In this document: positions 28,815-36,611 of the stretch, piece after piece
Position numbering within the stretch: position 1 is the first letter of the stretch
Layout of the letters: every line of letters begins with the position of its first letter
Origin: SLRI01 sp964402505
GTDB lineage: Bacteria; Pseudomonadota; Alphaproteobacteria; Geminicoccales; Geminicoccaceae
Length of the DNA: 64,000 bases
Direction: 5' to 3'
NCBI GenBank assembly: GCA_964402505.1
Contig: CAYOCP010000015.1
Location: 41,428-105,427, forward strand
Program-made: the position numbers and the translations under genes
Notes under the pieces: generated by a model
Databases searched by the model: none
What the model was told of the DNA's origin: nothing
Seen by the model: the letters and a program-made list of their open reading frames with translations, nothing else

Positions 28815-30085
28815 CCCTCGCCGTTCTGGGTGTGCTCTGGCTCGTCTTCGTTCTGGTCGGCGTGCCGATCGGCGTCGCCATGATCTTCGTCTCCATGGGC
28901 TACTTCTACTGGACCGGCATGGGCATCAGCTTCGCCGTGCAGCGCATGGTGGACGGGCTGAACAGCTTTCCGCTGCTCGCCGTGCCCCTTTTCATCCTGG
29001 CGGCCGGCATCCTGAATTCCGCCGGCATCACCAACCACCTCTTCGGCTTCGCCCGGGCCCTCGTCGGCCACATCACGGGCGGCCTCGGCCACGTGAACGT
29101 GCTGGCCTCGCTCTTCTTCTCCGGCATGTCCGGCTCGGCCCTGGCCGATGCCGGCGGGCTCGGCAAGATGGAGATCGAGGCGATGCGCAAGGCCGGCTAC
29201 GACGACGACTTCTCGGGCTCGGTCACCGCCGCGTCGTCGATGATCGGTCCTCTGGTGCCGCCCTCGATCACCATGGTGCTCTACGGCGTCATCGCCAACG
29301 TCTCGATCGGCAAGCTCTTCCTCGGCGGCATCATCCCGGGCGTGATCTGCGCCATTGCCCTCATGATCATGGTCTACGTCCTCGCCAGCCGCCGCGACTA
29401 CCCGCGCGATCCGCGCCAGAGCGCCGGCCAGATCGCCAGCCTGTTCATTCGCTCGCTGCCGGCGCTCTTGACCCCTGTGGTCATCGTCGGCGGCATCTTC
29501 TCCGGCCTCTTCTCGCCGACGGAGGCGGCGGCGGTGACGGTGCTCTACGCCATCCTGATCGACCTCGTCTTCTACCGCGAGCTGACCTTCCGCCGCTTGT
29601 GGGACGCGATCTACGAGACGACCGTGACCTCGGCGGCCATCGCCCTCATCGTCGCGGGCGTGGCGCTCCTCAGCTTCATCCTCGCCCGCGAGCAGGCGCC
29701 GCAGCAAATCGCGAGCTTCTTCCTCGGCATCGCCGACGGCCCGGTGAGCTTCCTCATCGCCGTCAACCTGATGATCTTCGTGCTCGGCTGCTTCATCGAG
29801 GCTTTGGTGATCCTCCTGATCGTGGTGCCGATCCTGGTGCCGGTGGCCATGGGCTTCGGCATCGATCCCGTGCATTTCGGCATCATCGTCGTCCTCAACC
29901 TGATGATCTCGATCCTCACCCCGCCCATGGGCATGGCGCTCTTCGTCGTGGCCCAGGTCGGCAACATCCCCTACCAGCGGCTGGCCCGGGCGATCCTGCC
30001 CTGGCTCATCCCGCCCTTCGCCGTGCTGATCCTGGTCTGCGCCTTCCCGATCCTCTCGACCGGCCTGCCCGGGCTCATGGACTGA
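28811..30085 (+). CDS. siaM: TRAP transporter large permease SiaM
   Basis: The DctM-type permease that couples sialic acid entry to the sodium gradient. The 424-residue protein has about 12 membrane segments and the family landmarks FPLLAVPLFILAAGILN, FSGMSGSALADAGGLG, SSMIGPLVPPSI and LMISILTPPMGMALFVV. The start is inside the siaQ stop. The nanE start follows two bases after its stop. Confidence 0.93.
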   Translation: MTLAVLGVLWLVFVLVGVPIGVAMIFVSMGYFYWTGMGISFAVQRMVDGLNSFPLLAVPLFILAAGILNSAGITNHLFGFARALVGHITGGLGHVNVLASLFFSGMSGSALADAGGLGKMEIEAMRKAGYDDDFSGSVTAASSMIGPLVPPSITMVLYGVIANVSIGKLFLGGIIPGVICAIALMIMVYVLASRRDYPRDPRQSAGQIASLFIRSLPALLTPVVIVGGIFSGLFSPTEAAAVTVLYAILIDLVFYRELTFRRLWDAIYETTVTSAAIALIVAGVALLSFILAREQAPQQIASFFLGIADGPVSFLIAVNLMIFVLGCFIEALVILLIVVPILVPVAMGFGIDPVHFGIIVVLNLMISILTPPMGMALFVVAQVGNIPYQRLARAILPWLIPPFAVLILVCAFPILSTGLPGLMD

Positions 30086-30087
30086 CC

Positions 30088-30771
30088 ATGGAAATCCTCG
30101 AGAAGCTGCGCCGCGGCCTCGTCGTCTCCTGCCAGCCCGTGGACGACGGGCCCATGGACCACCCGAGGATCGTCGCCGCCATGGCCATGGCCGCCGTGGC
30201 GGGCGGGGCCGCTGGCCTGCGCATCGAGGGAATCGACAATCTCCAGGCCGTGCGGCCCTGCGTGAGCGTGCCGATCATCGGCATCGTCAAGCGCGACCTC
30301 TTGGACACCCCCGTGCGCATCACGCCCCTGATCGCCGACGCCCGGGAGCTGATCGCCGCCGGCGCCGACATCGTCGCCTATGACGCGACGGAGCGTGCCC
30401 GACCGGACCCGGCACCGGACATCCTCGAGGCGATCCGGGAGGGAGAAGCGCTCGCCATGGCGGATTGCGCCACGGTGGCGGACGGAAAACGGGCCCTCGC
30501 CGCCGGTGCCGCCATCCTCGGCACCACGCTCTCGGGCTACACCGAGGAGACGGCGGGCCGGGGCGACGGGGTCGATCTCGAGCTGATCCGGGCCTTTCGC
30601 GAGCTCGGCGGCTTCGTCATGGCGGAAGGCCGGGTGAACACGCCGGAGCTCGCCGCCGCGGCCATCCTGGCGGGTGCGGATGCGGTCACGGTCGGCACCG
30701 CCCTCACCCGGCTCGAGCTCGTGACCGGCTGGTTCGGGGCGGCCGTCGCGAAGGCGGCGGGACGGACCTGA
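30088..30771 (+). CDS. nanE: N-acetylmannosamine-6-phosphate 2-epimerase
   Basis: Converts ManNAc-6-phosphate to GlcNAc-6-phosphate in sialic acid breakdown. The 227-residue TIM-barrel protein has VSCQPVDDGPMD near the start, GIVKRDL (catalytic lysine region), ADIVAYDATERARP, the phosphate-binding end GRVNTPELA and GADAVTVGTALTR. It starts two bases after siaM and its stop overlaps nanK by one base. The downstream deacetylase and deaminase (nagA, nagB) are not in the window. Confidence 0.95.
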   Translation: MEILEKLRRGLVVSCQPVDDGPMDHPRIVAAMAMAAVAGGAAGLRIEGIDNLQAVRPCVSVPIIGIVKRDLLDTPVRITPLIADARELIAAGADIVAYDATERARPDPAPDILEAIREGEALAMADCATVADGKRALAAGAAILGTTLSGYTEETAGRGDGVDLELIRAFRELGGFVMAEGRVNTPELAAAAILAGADAVTVGTALTRLELVTGWFGAAVAKAAGRT

Positions 30772-31676
30772 TGGCCGGAGGCGCGCGGGAACCTCTCGAG
30801 GGCTTCGCCGTCGATCTCGGCGGCACCAAGATCGCCGCGGCCCGGATCGGGCGGGGGATGGTCGAGGAACGGCTGCAGACGGCGACCGACGGCAGGGCGG
30901 GCCCCGAGGCCCAGCTCATGGCGATCGCCAGCCTCCTCCAGAGGCTCGGCCACGCGCGGGGCGCTCCGCTCGGCGTCGCCGTCGCCGGGCGCATCGACGC
31001 CCGGGGCGACTGGCACGCCGTCAATCGCGGCATTCTCGAGGCGATCGAGCGGTTTCCCCTGGCCGCGGCGCTCGAAAGGATGGTCGGCGCCGCCGCCTGC
31101 TGCAACGATGCCGCGGCCGCCGCCTTCGCCGAGGCGCATCTGGGTGCCGGCCGCGGCAGCCGCCACTTCGCCTACCTCACCGTCTCGACCGGCGTCGGTG
31201 GCGGCATCGTGCTCGATGGCCGGCTGCTTCAGAGCGCCAACGGCCTCGCCGGCCATGTCGGCTTCGTCTCGAGCCCCATGGGCGAGAGGCCCTGCGGCAG
31301 CGGCCGGCACGGCACGGTGGAGAGCACCGCCGCCGGCCGGGCCATCGCGGCCGAGGCCGAGACCCAGGGTCATCCGGGAGCCGACGCGCGCGCCGTCTTC
31401 GCGGCGGCCGCCTCGGGCGAGGCCTGGGCCGAGGCGATCATCGAGCGCTCGGCCACGGCCGTCGCCATCCTGATCGCCGATCTGACGACGATCCTCGGCC
31501 TCGATCGCGTCGCCATCGGCGGCAGCGTCGGCCTCGCCCGAGGCTACCTCGACCGCGTCCGGAAAAGGCTGGCCCAAGAGCCCGAGCTCTTCCGGGTGGA
31601 GGTCGCCCGAGCCGAGCTCGGCCAGGACAGTGCTCTCCTCGGCGCCCTGGCCCTGCGGCACGCGACGACGGGGTGA
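30771..31676 (+). CDS. nanK: N-acetylmannosamine kinase (ROK family)
   Basis: Phosphorylates ManNAc to ManNAc-6-phosphate before NanE acts. The 301-residue ROK protein has the ATP loop DLGGTK at 15-20, the catalytic Asp113 in CND, and STGVGGGIVLDG. The zinc-site region is unusual: the His162 in GHVGF is kept, but the CxCG-x2-GC pattern reads C175-G-S177-G-R-H-G-T182, so two of three zinc cysteines are replaced. Some characterised NanK enzymes work without zinc, so activity is still likely. It is the last gene of the nanR-siaPQM-nanE-nanK run. Confidence 0.9.
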   Translation: MAGGAREPLEGFAVDLGGTKIAAARIGRGMVEERLQTATDGRAGPEAQLMAIASLLQRLGHARGAPLGVAVAGRIDARGDWHAVNRGILEAIERFPLAAALERMVGAAACCNDAAAAAFAEAHLGAGRGSRHFAYLTVSTGVGGGIVLDGRLLQSANGLAGHVGFVSSPMGERPCGSGRHGTVESTAAGRAIAAEAETQGHPGADARAVFAAAASGEAWAEAIIERSATAVAILIADLTTILGLDRVAIGGSVGLARGYLDRVRKRLAQEPELFRVEVARAELGQDSALLGALALRHATTG

Positions 31677-31715
31677 AGAGGCGGCGGCGGGCGGACGGAA
31701 GAGGAAGGGAAGAAG

Positions 31716-31740
31716 CCAGGGGATGATGATCATCCCCTGG
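31716..31740 (+). terminator. Hairpin downstream of nanK, possible terminator
   Basis: Perfect 12-base arms (CCAGGGGATGAT and its complement) around a single base, 40 bases after the nanK stop. As RNA it would form a stable stem of about 9-10 bp. There is no clear U-run after it, so a rho-independent terminator is possible but not certain; it may instead protect the 3' end. Confidence 0.5.
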
Positions 31741-31994
31741 ACCCCTCCGTTCGTTTTGCGGCGGCGCGGGTGGGAGAGGGGTCGGTGACGAGCATGTCGG
31801 CGAGGTCCGCGCCGTCCGGCGGCGAAGGGGGAAGGATAATGATCCTAACACAAGGCGGCCGCAGAGGCAAGCCCGGCCTCGGTTCGTCCGGCAGATCCGG
31901 CCCCGGGTTCGCCCGCCCGACGCCGGCGCCCCGAGAACGCAAAAAATCGCTTGCGGATCAAGCGCCTGGATCACCGTGGGTTCGCTTGCAGAAA

Positions 31995-32057
31995 CTCGGG
32001 TTCGATCGTCGAGCCGGCCCGCCGAACCGCCCTTTCTCGGGTTCGCTCGTCGAGCCG
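31995..32057. repeat. Pair of 22-bp direct repeats (GGTTCG-type)
   Basis: Two 22-bp copies at 31995-32016 and 32036-32057 differ at one base and are spaced 41 bp start to start. The shared core is GGTTCGNTCGTCGAGCCG. Two partial copies of the GGGTTCGCT part occur at about 31978 and 32060. No known element is recognised. Confidence 0.6.
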
Positions 32058-32076
32058 CCGGGTTCGCTCGCCGCCG

Positions 32077-32224
32077 GATGTTGCATCTTCCGCAACATCG
32101 CAGCCCCCATGTCGCATCCCCCGCAACATCCCGAGCCGCCCTTGTCGCATCCCCTGCAACATCTCACCCGATCAGGTTGCACCAGATGCAACATCCCGAA
32201 GACCGATGTCGCATTCCATGCAAC
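32077..32224. repeat. Five-unit array of short palindromes, about 32 bp period
   Basis: Five successive imperfect palindromes of the form GATGTYGC-N7-GCAACATC. Right arms lie at 32092-32099, 32123-32130, 32156-32163, 32188-32195 and 32220-32224 (last one truncated), and left arms at 32077, 32108, 32141, 32174 and 32205. The spacing of 31-33 bp is close to three helical turns. The first unit has perfect 8-bp arms, and the others carry one to three changes in the left arm. Inter-unit sequence of about 10 bases is not conserved. It could be a multi-site operator for the TRAP operon at 32385 or an RNA-level repeat; no function is known to me. Confidence 0.7.
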
Positions 32225-32282
32225 GAGCTAAAGGGGTCAGGACTCTTTTACTCTCCTAAAAGAGTCCTGACCCCTTTAGCTC
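32225..32282. repeat. Perfect palindrome with 26-bp arms, REP-like
   Basis: Arms 32225-32250 and 32257-32282 are exact complements around the 6-base loop CTCTCC. Each arm contains the core AAAGGGGTCAGGACTCTTTT, shared with the repeats at 57036-57056 and 61909-61938. It directly abuts the last unit of the palindromic array. As RNA it would be an extremely stable hairpin, and as DNA a cruciform. Similar GGGGTCAGGAC elements are scattered in many proteobacterial genomes and are often linked to REP-associated transposases, which is family knowledge recalled, not shown here. Confidence 0.85.
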
Positions 32283-32384
32283 TCCCCAAGTTGCATTGGT
32301 GGTGGTTCTCCCGCTATGTGGGGGTGCAGGGAGCCGGCGGGTGACGGGTTCGGCCATGACAAGAAATGACAGGGAGGCCGGCGG

Positions 32385-32939
32385 TTGGCGGGCGTGGCGG
32401 GGCTGGTGGACGGTCTGGGGCGGCTCAACGGTGGCTTGCTGGTCGTTTGCCGCTGGCTGGTGATCCTGATCGTCGCGGCGCTGGCCCTGATCCTGAGCGT
32501 CGCCGTCTTCCGCCGCTATGCGCTCAACAATGCCATTCCGTGGTCGGAGGAGGGATCCAAGTACCTGATGGTCTGGCTCGCCTTCATGGGCTCGCCCATC
32601 GCCCTTCGGCACGGCGACCATGTCAATGTCGATCTGGCGGTGAGCTGGCTGCGCGGGCGGTCGCGGCAGGTGCTCTTTCTCCTGGCGCATCTGATCGTCA
32701 TCGGGGCCGCGGGCGTCCTGATCTGGTACGGCATGCTCTTCGCCAAGCAGGGCGTGCGCCAGGTGGCGTCCAGCTTCCAGATGTCGATGGTCTGGGTCTA
32801 TGCCGCCGTGCCGATCGGCGCGCTGCTCATGCTGCTGGTCTCGCTCGAGCAGGCGCTGCAGGCGCTGATGGGCATTTTCGATCCGAAACGGGGCTTCGTC
32901 GAGGATCACGCTTCCGCCGTCGACGAGATTCGCGAGTAG
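32385..32939 (+). CDS. TRAP transporter small membrane subunit (DctQ)
   Basis: A 184-residue four-helix membrane protein of the DctQ family: VAVFRRYALNNAIPWSEEGSK, MVWLAFMGSPIALRHGDHVNVD and the C-terminal helix pair are typical. The start is a TTG at 32385 with a GGGAGG box seven bases upstream; a GTG nine bases later is possible. It is the first gene of a small-large-binding protein order (Q-M-P), unlike the two other TRAP sets in the window (P-Q-M). The substrate is unknown. Confidence 0.86.
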   Translation: MAGVAGLVDGLGRLNGGLLVVCRWLVILIVAALALILSVAVFRRYALNNAIPWSEEGSKYLMVWLAFMGSPIALRHGDHVNVDLAVSWLRGRSRQVLFLLAHLIVIGAAGVLIWYGMLFAKQGVRQVASSFQMSMVWVYAAVPIGALLMLLVSLEQALQALMGIFDPKRGFVEDHASAVDEIRE

Positions 32940-32945
32940 CCGCGC

Positions 32946-34235
32946 ATGGCCCTGGTCTTCTTCTGGCTGCTTCTGGCGCTCATGGCGCTCGGCGTGCCGA
33001 TCGTCTTCGCCCTGGTCATGGCGCCGGTCTTCGGCATCCTGATCCAGGACAAGCTCGTCTTTCTCTCGATGCTGCCGCAGCGCATCTTCTCCGGCATCAA
33101 CCAGTTCCCGCTGCTGGCCATCCCGATGTTCATCCTGGCCGGCGAGGTCATGAACCACGGCGGCATCACGCTTCGCCTCGTCACCTTCGCCAAGACCCTG
33201 GTCGGCCATTTCCGGGGTGGCCTCGCCCAGGTCAACATCGTCTCGAGCATGCTCTTCGCCGGGCTCTCGGGCTCCGCCGTGGCGGACACCTCGGCACTCG
33301 GCTCGATGCTGATCCCGGCGATGGAGAAGGACGGCTACACGCGCCGGTTCGCCGCCGCCGTCACCGCCGCCTCCTCGGTGATCGGCCCCGTGATCCCGCC
33401 CTCGATCATCATGATCGTCTACGCCTACATCATGGGGGTCTCGGTCGCCGCCCTCTTCGCGGCGGGCTTCGTGCCCGGCATCATGATGGGCGGCGGCATG
33501 ATGATCATGACGAGCTTCCTCGCCCGCCGGCGCAACTACCCGCGAAGCGAGGGGCGCGCGCCGCCGAGGGAGGTGGCGACGGCGTTCGGCCACGCGTTCC
33601 TGCCGCTCCTGACCCCCGTCATCATCCTGGGCGGCATCCTTTCGGGCGTCTTCACGCCGACCGAGGCCGCGGCCGCCGCCGTCGCCTATGCCCTGATCCT
33701 GAGCCTGCTCGTCACCCGCACGCTCGAGATCGCCCGCATCCCGGACATGCTCTACCGGGCCGGGATCGCTTCCTCGAGCATTCTTCTGGTGATCGGCGCC
33801 GCCACCCTCTTCGGCTGGGTCACCTCGCTCTCCGGCGTGCCTACGGCGGTGAGCGACGTCCTTCTCGGGGTCAGCGACAATCCCTGGATCGTGCTCTTCC
33901 TCGTCAACATCCTGCTCCTGATCGTCGGCATGTTCTTCGATGCCGGGCCGGCGATCCTGATCCTCGGCCCCCTGCTCGGCCCCACCATGCAGCAGCTCGG
34001 GATCGATCCCCTGCATTTCGCCATCGTCATGTGCGTCAACCTGACGGTCGGCCTCGCCACGCCGCCCATGGGCCTCGTGCTCTTCGTCGCCTCGACCCTG
34101 ACGCGGCTCTCGATCGTCGAGATCGCCAAGGACATGTGGCCATTCCTGATCGTGCATGTGATCGTGATCTTCTTGATCACCTACTTCCCTTTCCTTACCA
34201 TGACCTTGCCGCATCTCTTGGGATTCGGCTCCTGA
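32946..34235 (+). CDS. TRAP transporter large permease (DctM)
   Basis: A 429-residue permease with about 12 membrane segments and DctM landmarks: FPLLAIPMFILAGEVMNHGG, FAGLSGSAVADTSALGS, SSVIGPVIPPSI, and LTVGLATPPMGLVLFV near the C terminus. It starts six bases after the DctQ gene. It works with the binding protein encoded 31 bases downstream. Compared with siaM the sequence is clearly different, so it is not a recent duplicate. Confidence 0.92.
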   Translation: MALVFFWLLLALMALGVPIVFALVMAPVFGILIQDKLVFLSMLPQRIFSGINQFPLLAIPMFILAGEVMNHGGITLRLVTFAKTLVGHFRGGLAQVNIVSSMLFAGLSGSAVADTSALGSMLIPAMEKDGYTRRFAAAVTAASSVIGPVIPPSIIMIVYAYIMGVSVAALFAAGFVPGIMMGGGMMIMTSFLARRRNYPRSEGRAPPREVATAFGHAFLPLLTPVIILGGILSGVFTPTEAAAAAVAYALILSLLVTRTLEIARIPDMLYRAGIASSSILLVIGAATLFGWVTSLSGVPTAVSDVLLGVSDNPWIVLFLVNILLLIVGMFFDAGPAILILGPLLGPTMQQLGIDPLHFAIVMCVNLTVGLATPPMGLVLFVASTLTRLSIVEIAKDMWPFLIVHVIVIFLITYFPFLTMTLPHLLGFGS

Positions 34236-34266
34236 GGACACGAATAACCACCAGGGAGGCTCTCGG

Positions 34267-35322
34267 ATGATGAAGAAGCTCGCTTGCGGCCTGCTCGCCG
34301 CCGCGCTGCTCGGCGGCACGGCCCTGCCGGGCAGTGCTGCCGAGTTCGTGGTGAAGTATGGCCATCCGGGACCGGTCGGGCCCGACAGCGACGACCATGT
34401 CGCCGGTGAATTCCTCAAGTACTTCCTCGAGACGCAGTCCAACGGGCGGATCGAGGTGCAGATCTTTCCGGGCTCGCAGCTCGGCTCGTTCCGCGAGATG
34501 GTGGAGCAGGTCAACGCCAACACGCTCGAGGTGGCGCACACGGCCCTCGGCGGTCTCGTCGGCTTCATGCCGGAGCTGCAGGTGATCGAGCTGCCCTATG
34601 TCGTGCGCGACGACGCGGTGGCCGAGTGCATGATCAAGGGGCCCTTCTTCGAGGACATGCGCCGCGCCTTCATGGCGCGCTCGGGCAATGTCAACCTGAT
34701 CGGCGTCGGCAATACCGGCCGGTTTCGCAGCTTCTTCACCGCCAACAAGCTGGTGAAGAGCGCGGAAGACCTCAAGGGCATCAAGATGCGGGTGATCAAC
34801 TCGCAATTGCCCGTCGAGATGATGCAGTTCTTCGGCGCCAATCCGACGCCGATCGCCTGGGGCGAGCTCTACACCTCGCTGGCGACCGGCGTGGTCGAAG
34901 GCACCAAGAACGCCGTGACCGACATCATCCCCAACAAGATGGAGGAGGTCGTGCGCTACGCCACCATGGACCAGCATGCCTATCTCTGGGGCTTCATGGC
35001 GGTCAGCCAGGATTTCCTCGACAGCCTGCCGGACGATCTGAGGGCTCTGGTGGTCAGCGGTGTGCGGCAGATGGCCGACGTGCAGCTCGAGTTCAACAAG
35101 GGCGCCGAGGCCCGGCAGGCGAAGGTCTTCACCGACGGCGGCGGCCAGATCTACGTGCCGACCGAGGAGGAGATGGACACGTTCCGCGCGGTGAAGGAGC
35201 CGATGGGCGAGTGGTACAAGTCGCAGTTCGGCGAGGAATGGCTGGACAAGTTCACCGGTGCCGCCGCCGAGTGCGAGGAGGCCGTGGATCTGCAGCTCGC
35301 CACCTGGGGCAGCCGCGAGTGA
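34267..35322 (+). CDS. TRAP transporter substrate-binding protein (DctP)
   Basis: Periplasmic binding protein, 351 residues, with a signal peptide (LLAAALLGGTALPGSAA). The family segments are FPGSQLGSFREMVEQV, NTGRFRSFF (carboxylate-binding arginine region), LKGIKMRVI and ANPTPIAWGELYTSLATGVVEG. The C-terminal region contains one Cys (AAECEEA). A conserved arginine points to an organic-acid ligand, but the substrate cannot be named. It is the last gene of the second TRAP operon. Confidence 0.9.
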   Translation: MMKKLACGLLAAALLGGTALPGSAAEFVVKYGHPGPVGPDSDDHVAGEFLKYFLETQSNGRIEVQIFPGSQLGSFREMVEQVNANTLEVAHTALGGLVGFMPELQVIELPYVVRDDAVAECMIKGPFFEDMRRAFMARSGNVNLIGVGNTGRFRSFFTANKLVKSAEDLKGIKMRVINSQLPVEMMQFFGANPTPIAWGELYTSLATGVVEGTKNAVTDIIPNKMEEVVRYATMDQHAYLWGFMAVSQDFLDSLPDDLRALVVSGVRQMADVQLEFNKGAEARQAKVFTDGGGQIYVPTEEEMDTFRAVKEPMGEWYKSQFGEEWLDKFTGAAAECEEAVDLQLATWGSRE

Positions 35323-35357
35323 GCCCGGCCGATCCGGCCCCGAGTGAGAAAGCAATA

Positions 35358-35378
35358 AACGGGTAGAGCGCGCCCGTT
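35358..35378 (+). terminator. Small hairpin after the second TRAP operon
   Basis: Perfect 6-base arms AACGGG and CCCGTT with a 9-base loop, 35 bases after the DctP stop and before ada. There is no U-tract. It is a weak candidate for a transcription end point. Confidence 0.3.
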
Positions 35379-35443
35379 GCACCGCCCCGCCGACTATCGG
35401 AGACTAGCTTGATCGTCTGTCGTCGGGGTCGGGGAGCGGTGTC

Positions 35444-36385
35444 GTGGTCAGGGACGGGGAGAGGTGCTGGGACGCCGTCACGCAGCGTGACGCGACGGCG
35501 GACGGGCTCTTCGTCTATGCGGTGACGACGACCGGCATCTATTGCCGGCCCTCCTGCCCGACACCGACGCCGCTTCGGCGCAACATCCGCATCTTCGAGA
35601 GCAGCCTCGCGGCCGAGGCCGCGGGCTTCTCTCCGTGCAAGCGCTGCCGGCCCGCGCTGGCGTCGCCCCTGGCCGGGCATGTCGCCGCCGTCGGCAGGGC
35701 CTGCGCCATTCTGGGCGCGAGCCGGCGGCCACCGCCGCTCGCCTCGGTGGCCGATGCCGTGCACATCAGCCGCTTTCATTTCCACCGGATCTTCAAGCAG
35801 GTGCTCGGCACGACACCGGGCAGGTACTTCGATGCCGTGAGATGGCGCCGGCTCGCCGAGACGCTCGGCTCCGAGCGTGCGGTGGCCGAGGCGATTCATC
35901 GGGCCGGCTTCGACTCGATCTCGCGTGCCTACGACCATGCCGGGTACGCGCTCGGCATGACGCCGGCGGTGCGCCACGCCGGCGGAAGGGGTGCTCGGGT
36001 GTGGTTCGCCTCCGTCCACCGGGGGGCCGGAAAGGCCTTGGTCGCCGTCACCCGGAGAGGCGTGTGCGCCATCGAGTTCGGCGACGATCCCGAGGCGCTG
36101 GCGGCGAAGCTGCGCCGCGATCTGCCGGCGGCGGTGATCGCGCGCCTCGATGCCGCCGCCACGGCCTGGATCGCCGGCAGCTTGCGCCGTGCCGCCTTGC
36201 CGGCCCTGGCCCGGGACCTGCCCCTCGAGGTGCGCGAGATGGCGCTGCGGGCAAGATTGAGAAGCCTTTTGGCACCCCGCTTCGGGGAGAGGCGCCGGGC
36301 GCGCGGGGAGCGACACGGCATGGCGCCGGGAGCGCGGCGGACGGCCATCCCGGGCGCCGCCTCGCTTTTCGCGGACCGCCTCTAG
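35444..36385 (+). CDS. ada: Ada-type DNA methylation response protein lacking the C-terminal active site
   Basis: Ada normally repairs methyl phosphotriesters and O6-methylguanine and activates repair genes. Here 313 residues show an intact N-terminal domain with the zinc-binding and methyl-accepting cysteines (GIYCRPSC and PCKRC) and an intact AraC helix-turn-helix (ISRFHFHRIFK, AIHRAGFDSISRAYD, LGMTP). The N-terminal half of the methyltransferase domain follows (ASVHRGAGKALVAVTRRGVC to DLPLEVRE). After about residue 265 similarity stops and 48 arginine-rich residues replace the expected PCHR active-site half, with no remnant in other frames. It probably still senses phosphotriester damage but cannot repair O6-methylguanine. 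The start is GTG with a GGGAG box. Confidence 0.82.
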   Translation: MVRDGERCWDAVTQRDATADGLFVYAVTTTGIYCRPSCPTPTPLRRNIRIFESSLAAEAAGFSPCKRCRPALASPLAGHVAAVGRACAILGASRRPPPLASVADAVHISRFHFHRIFKQVLGTTPGRYFDAVRWRRLAETLGSERAVAEAIHRAGFDSISRAYDHAGYALGMTPAVRHAGGRGARVWFASVHRGAGKALVAVTRRGVCAIEFGDDPEALAAKLRRDLPAAVIARLDAAATAWIAGSLRRAALPALARDLPLEVREMALRARLRSLLAPRFGERRRARGERHGMAPGARRTAIPGAASLFADRL

Positions 36386-36439
36386 GCGCGCACGCAAGCC
36401 GATGCCGTTGCCGTCCCGTCCACAGGCACCTCCAATGCC

Positions 36440-36611
36440 GCCTTCACGGGAGTTTTTCTAAAGAAGTGAGCATTTATTACTTTAGTACGAGAAAAACTAT
36501 CTCATAGGTATTTTCTCATCCAATAAAACTGGCAAGCGTATATTGAAATTTTTGGATTCTCGACTATATGGAAGGATAGCTTGAAGGCAACAACCAAGGA
36601 GATGTGAAAAT
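36440..36611. promoter_or_regulatory. AT-rich leader and probable promoter of the DUF1127 gene
   Basis: A sharply AT-rich segment in a GC-rich genome, directly upstream of the DUF1127 start. A possible sigma-70-like pair is TTGAAA (36543-36548) and TATATG (36565-36570) with a 16-base spacer; several others could be drawn in such AT-rich DNA. AAGGAG before the ATG is the ribosome binding site. Confidence 0.4.

Larger units (their letters stand above)
31677..32384. other. Repeat-rich non-coding region
   Basis: About 700 bases between nanK and the second TRAP operon with no convincing gene; the apparent frames are short and consist of the repeats. From left to right it holds a hairpin behind nanK (31716-31740), a small AGGAT/ATCCT palindrome near 31833, a pair of 22-bp direct repeats (31995-32057), a five-unit palindromic array (32077-32224) and a perfect long palindrome (32225-32282). 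A GGGAGG box just upstream of 32385 belongs to the next gene. Confidence 0.7.

Noticed and set aside
32077..32224. CRISPR array
   Set aside because: Units are short palindromes with about 10-base variable gaps, not 25-40 base repeats with unique spacers, and no cas genes are nearby.
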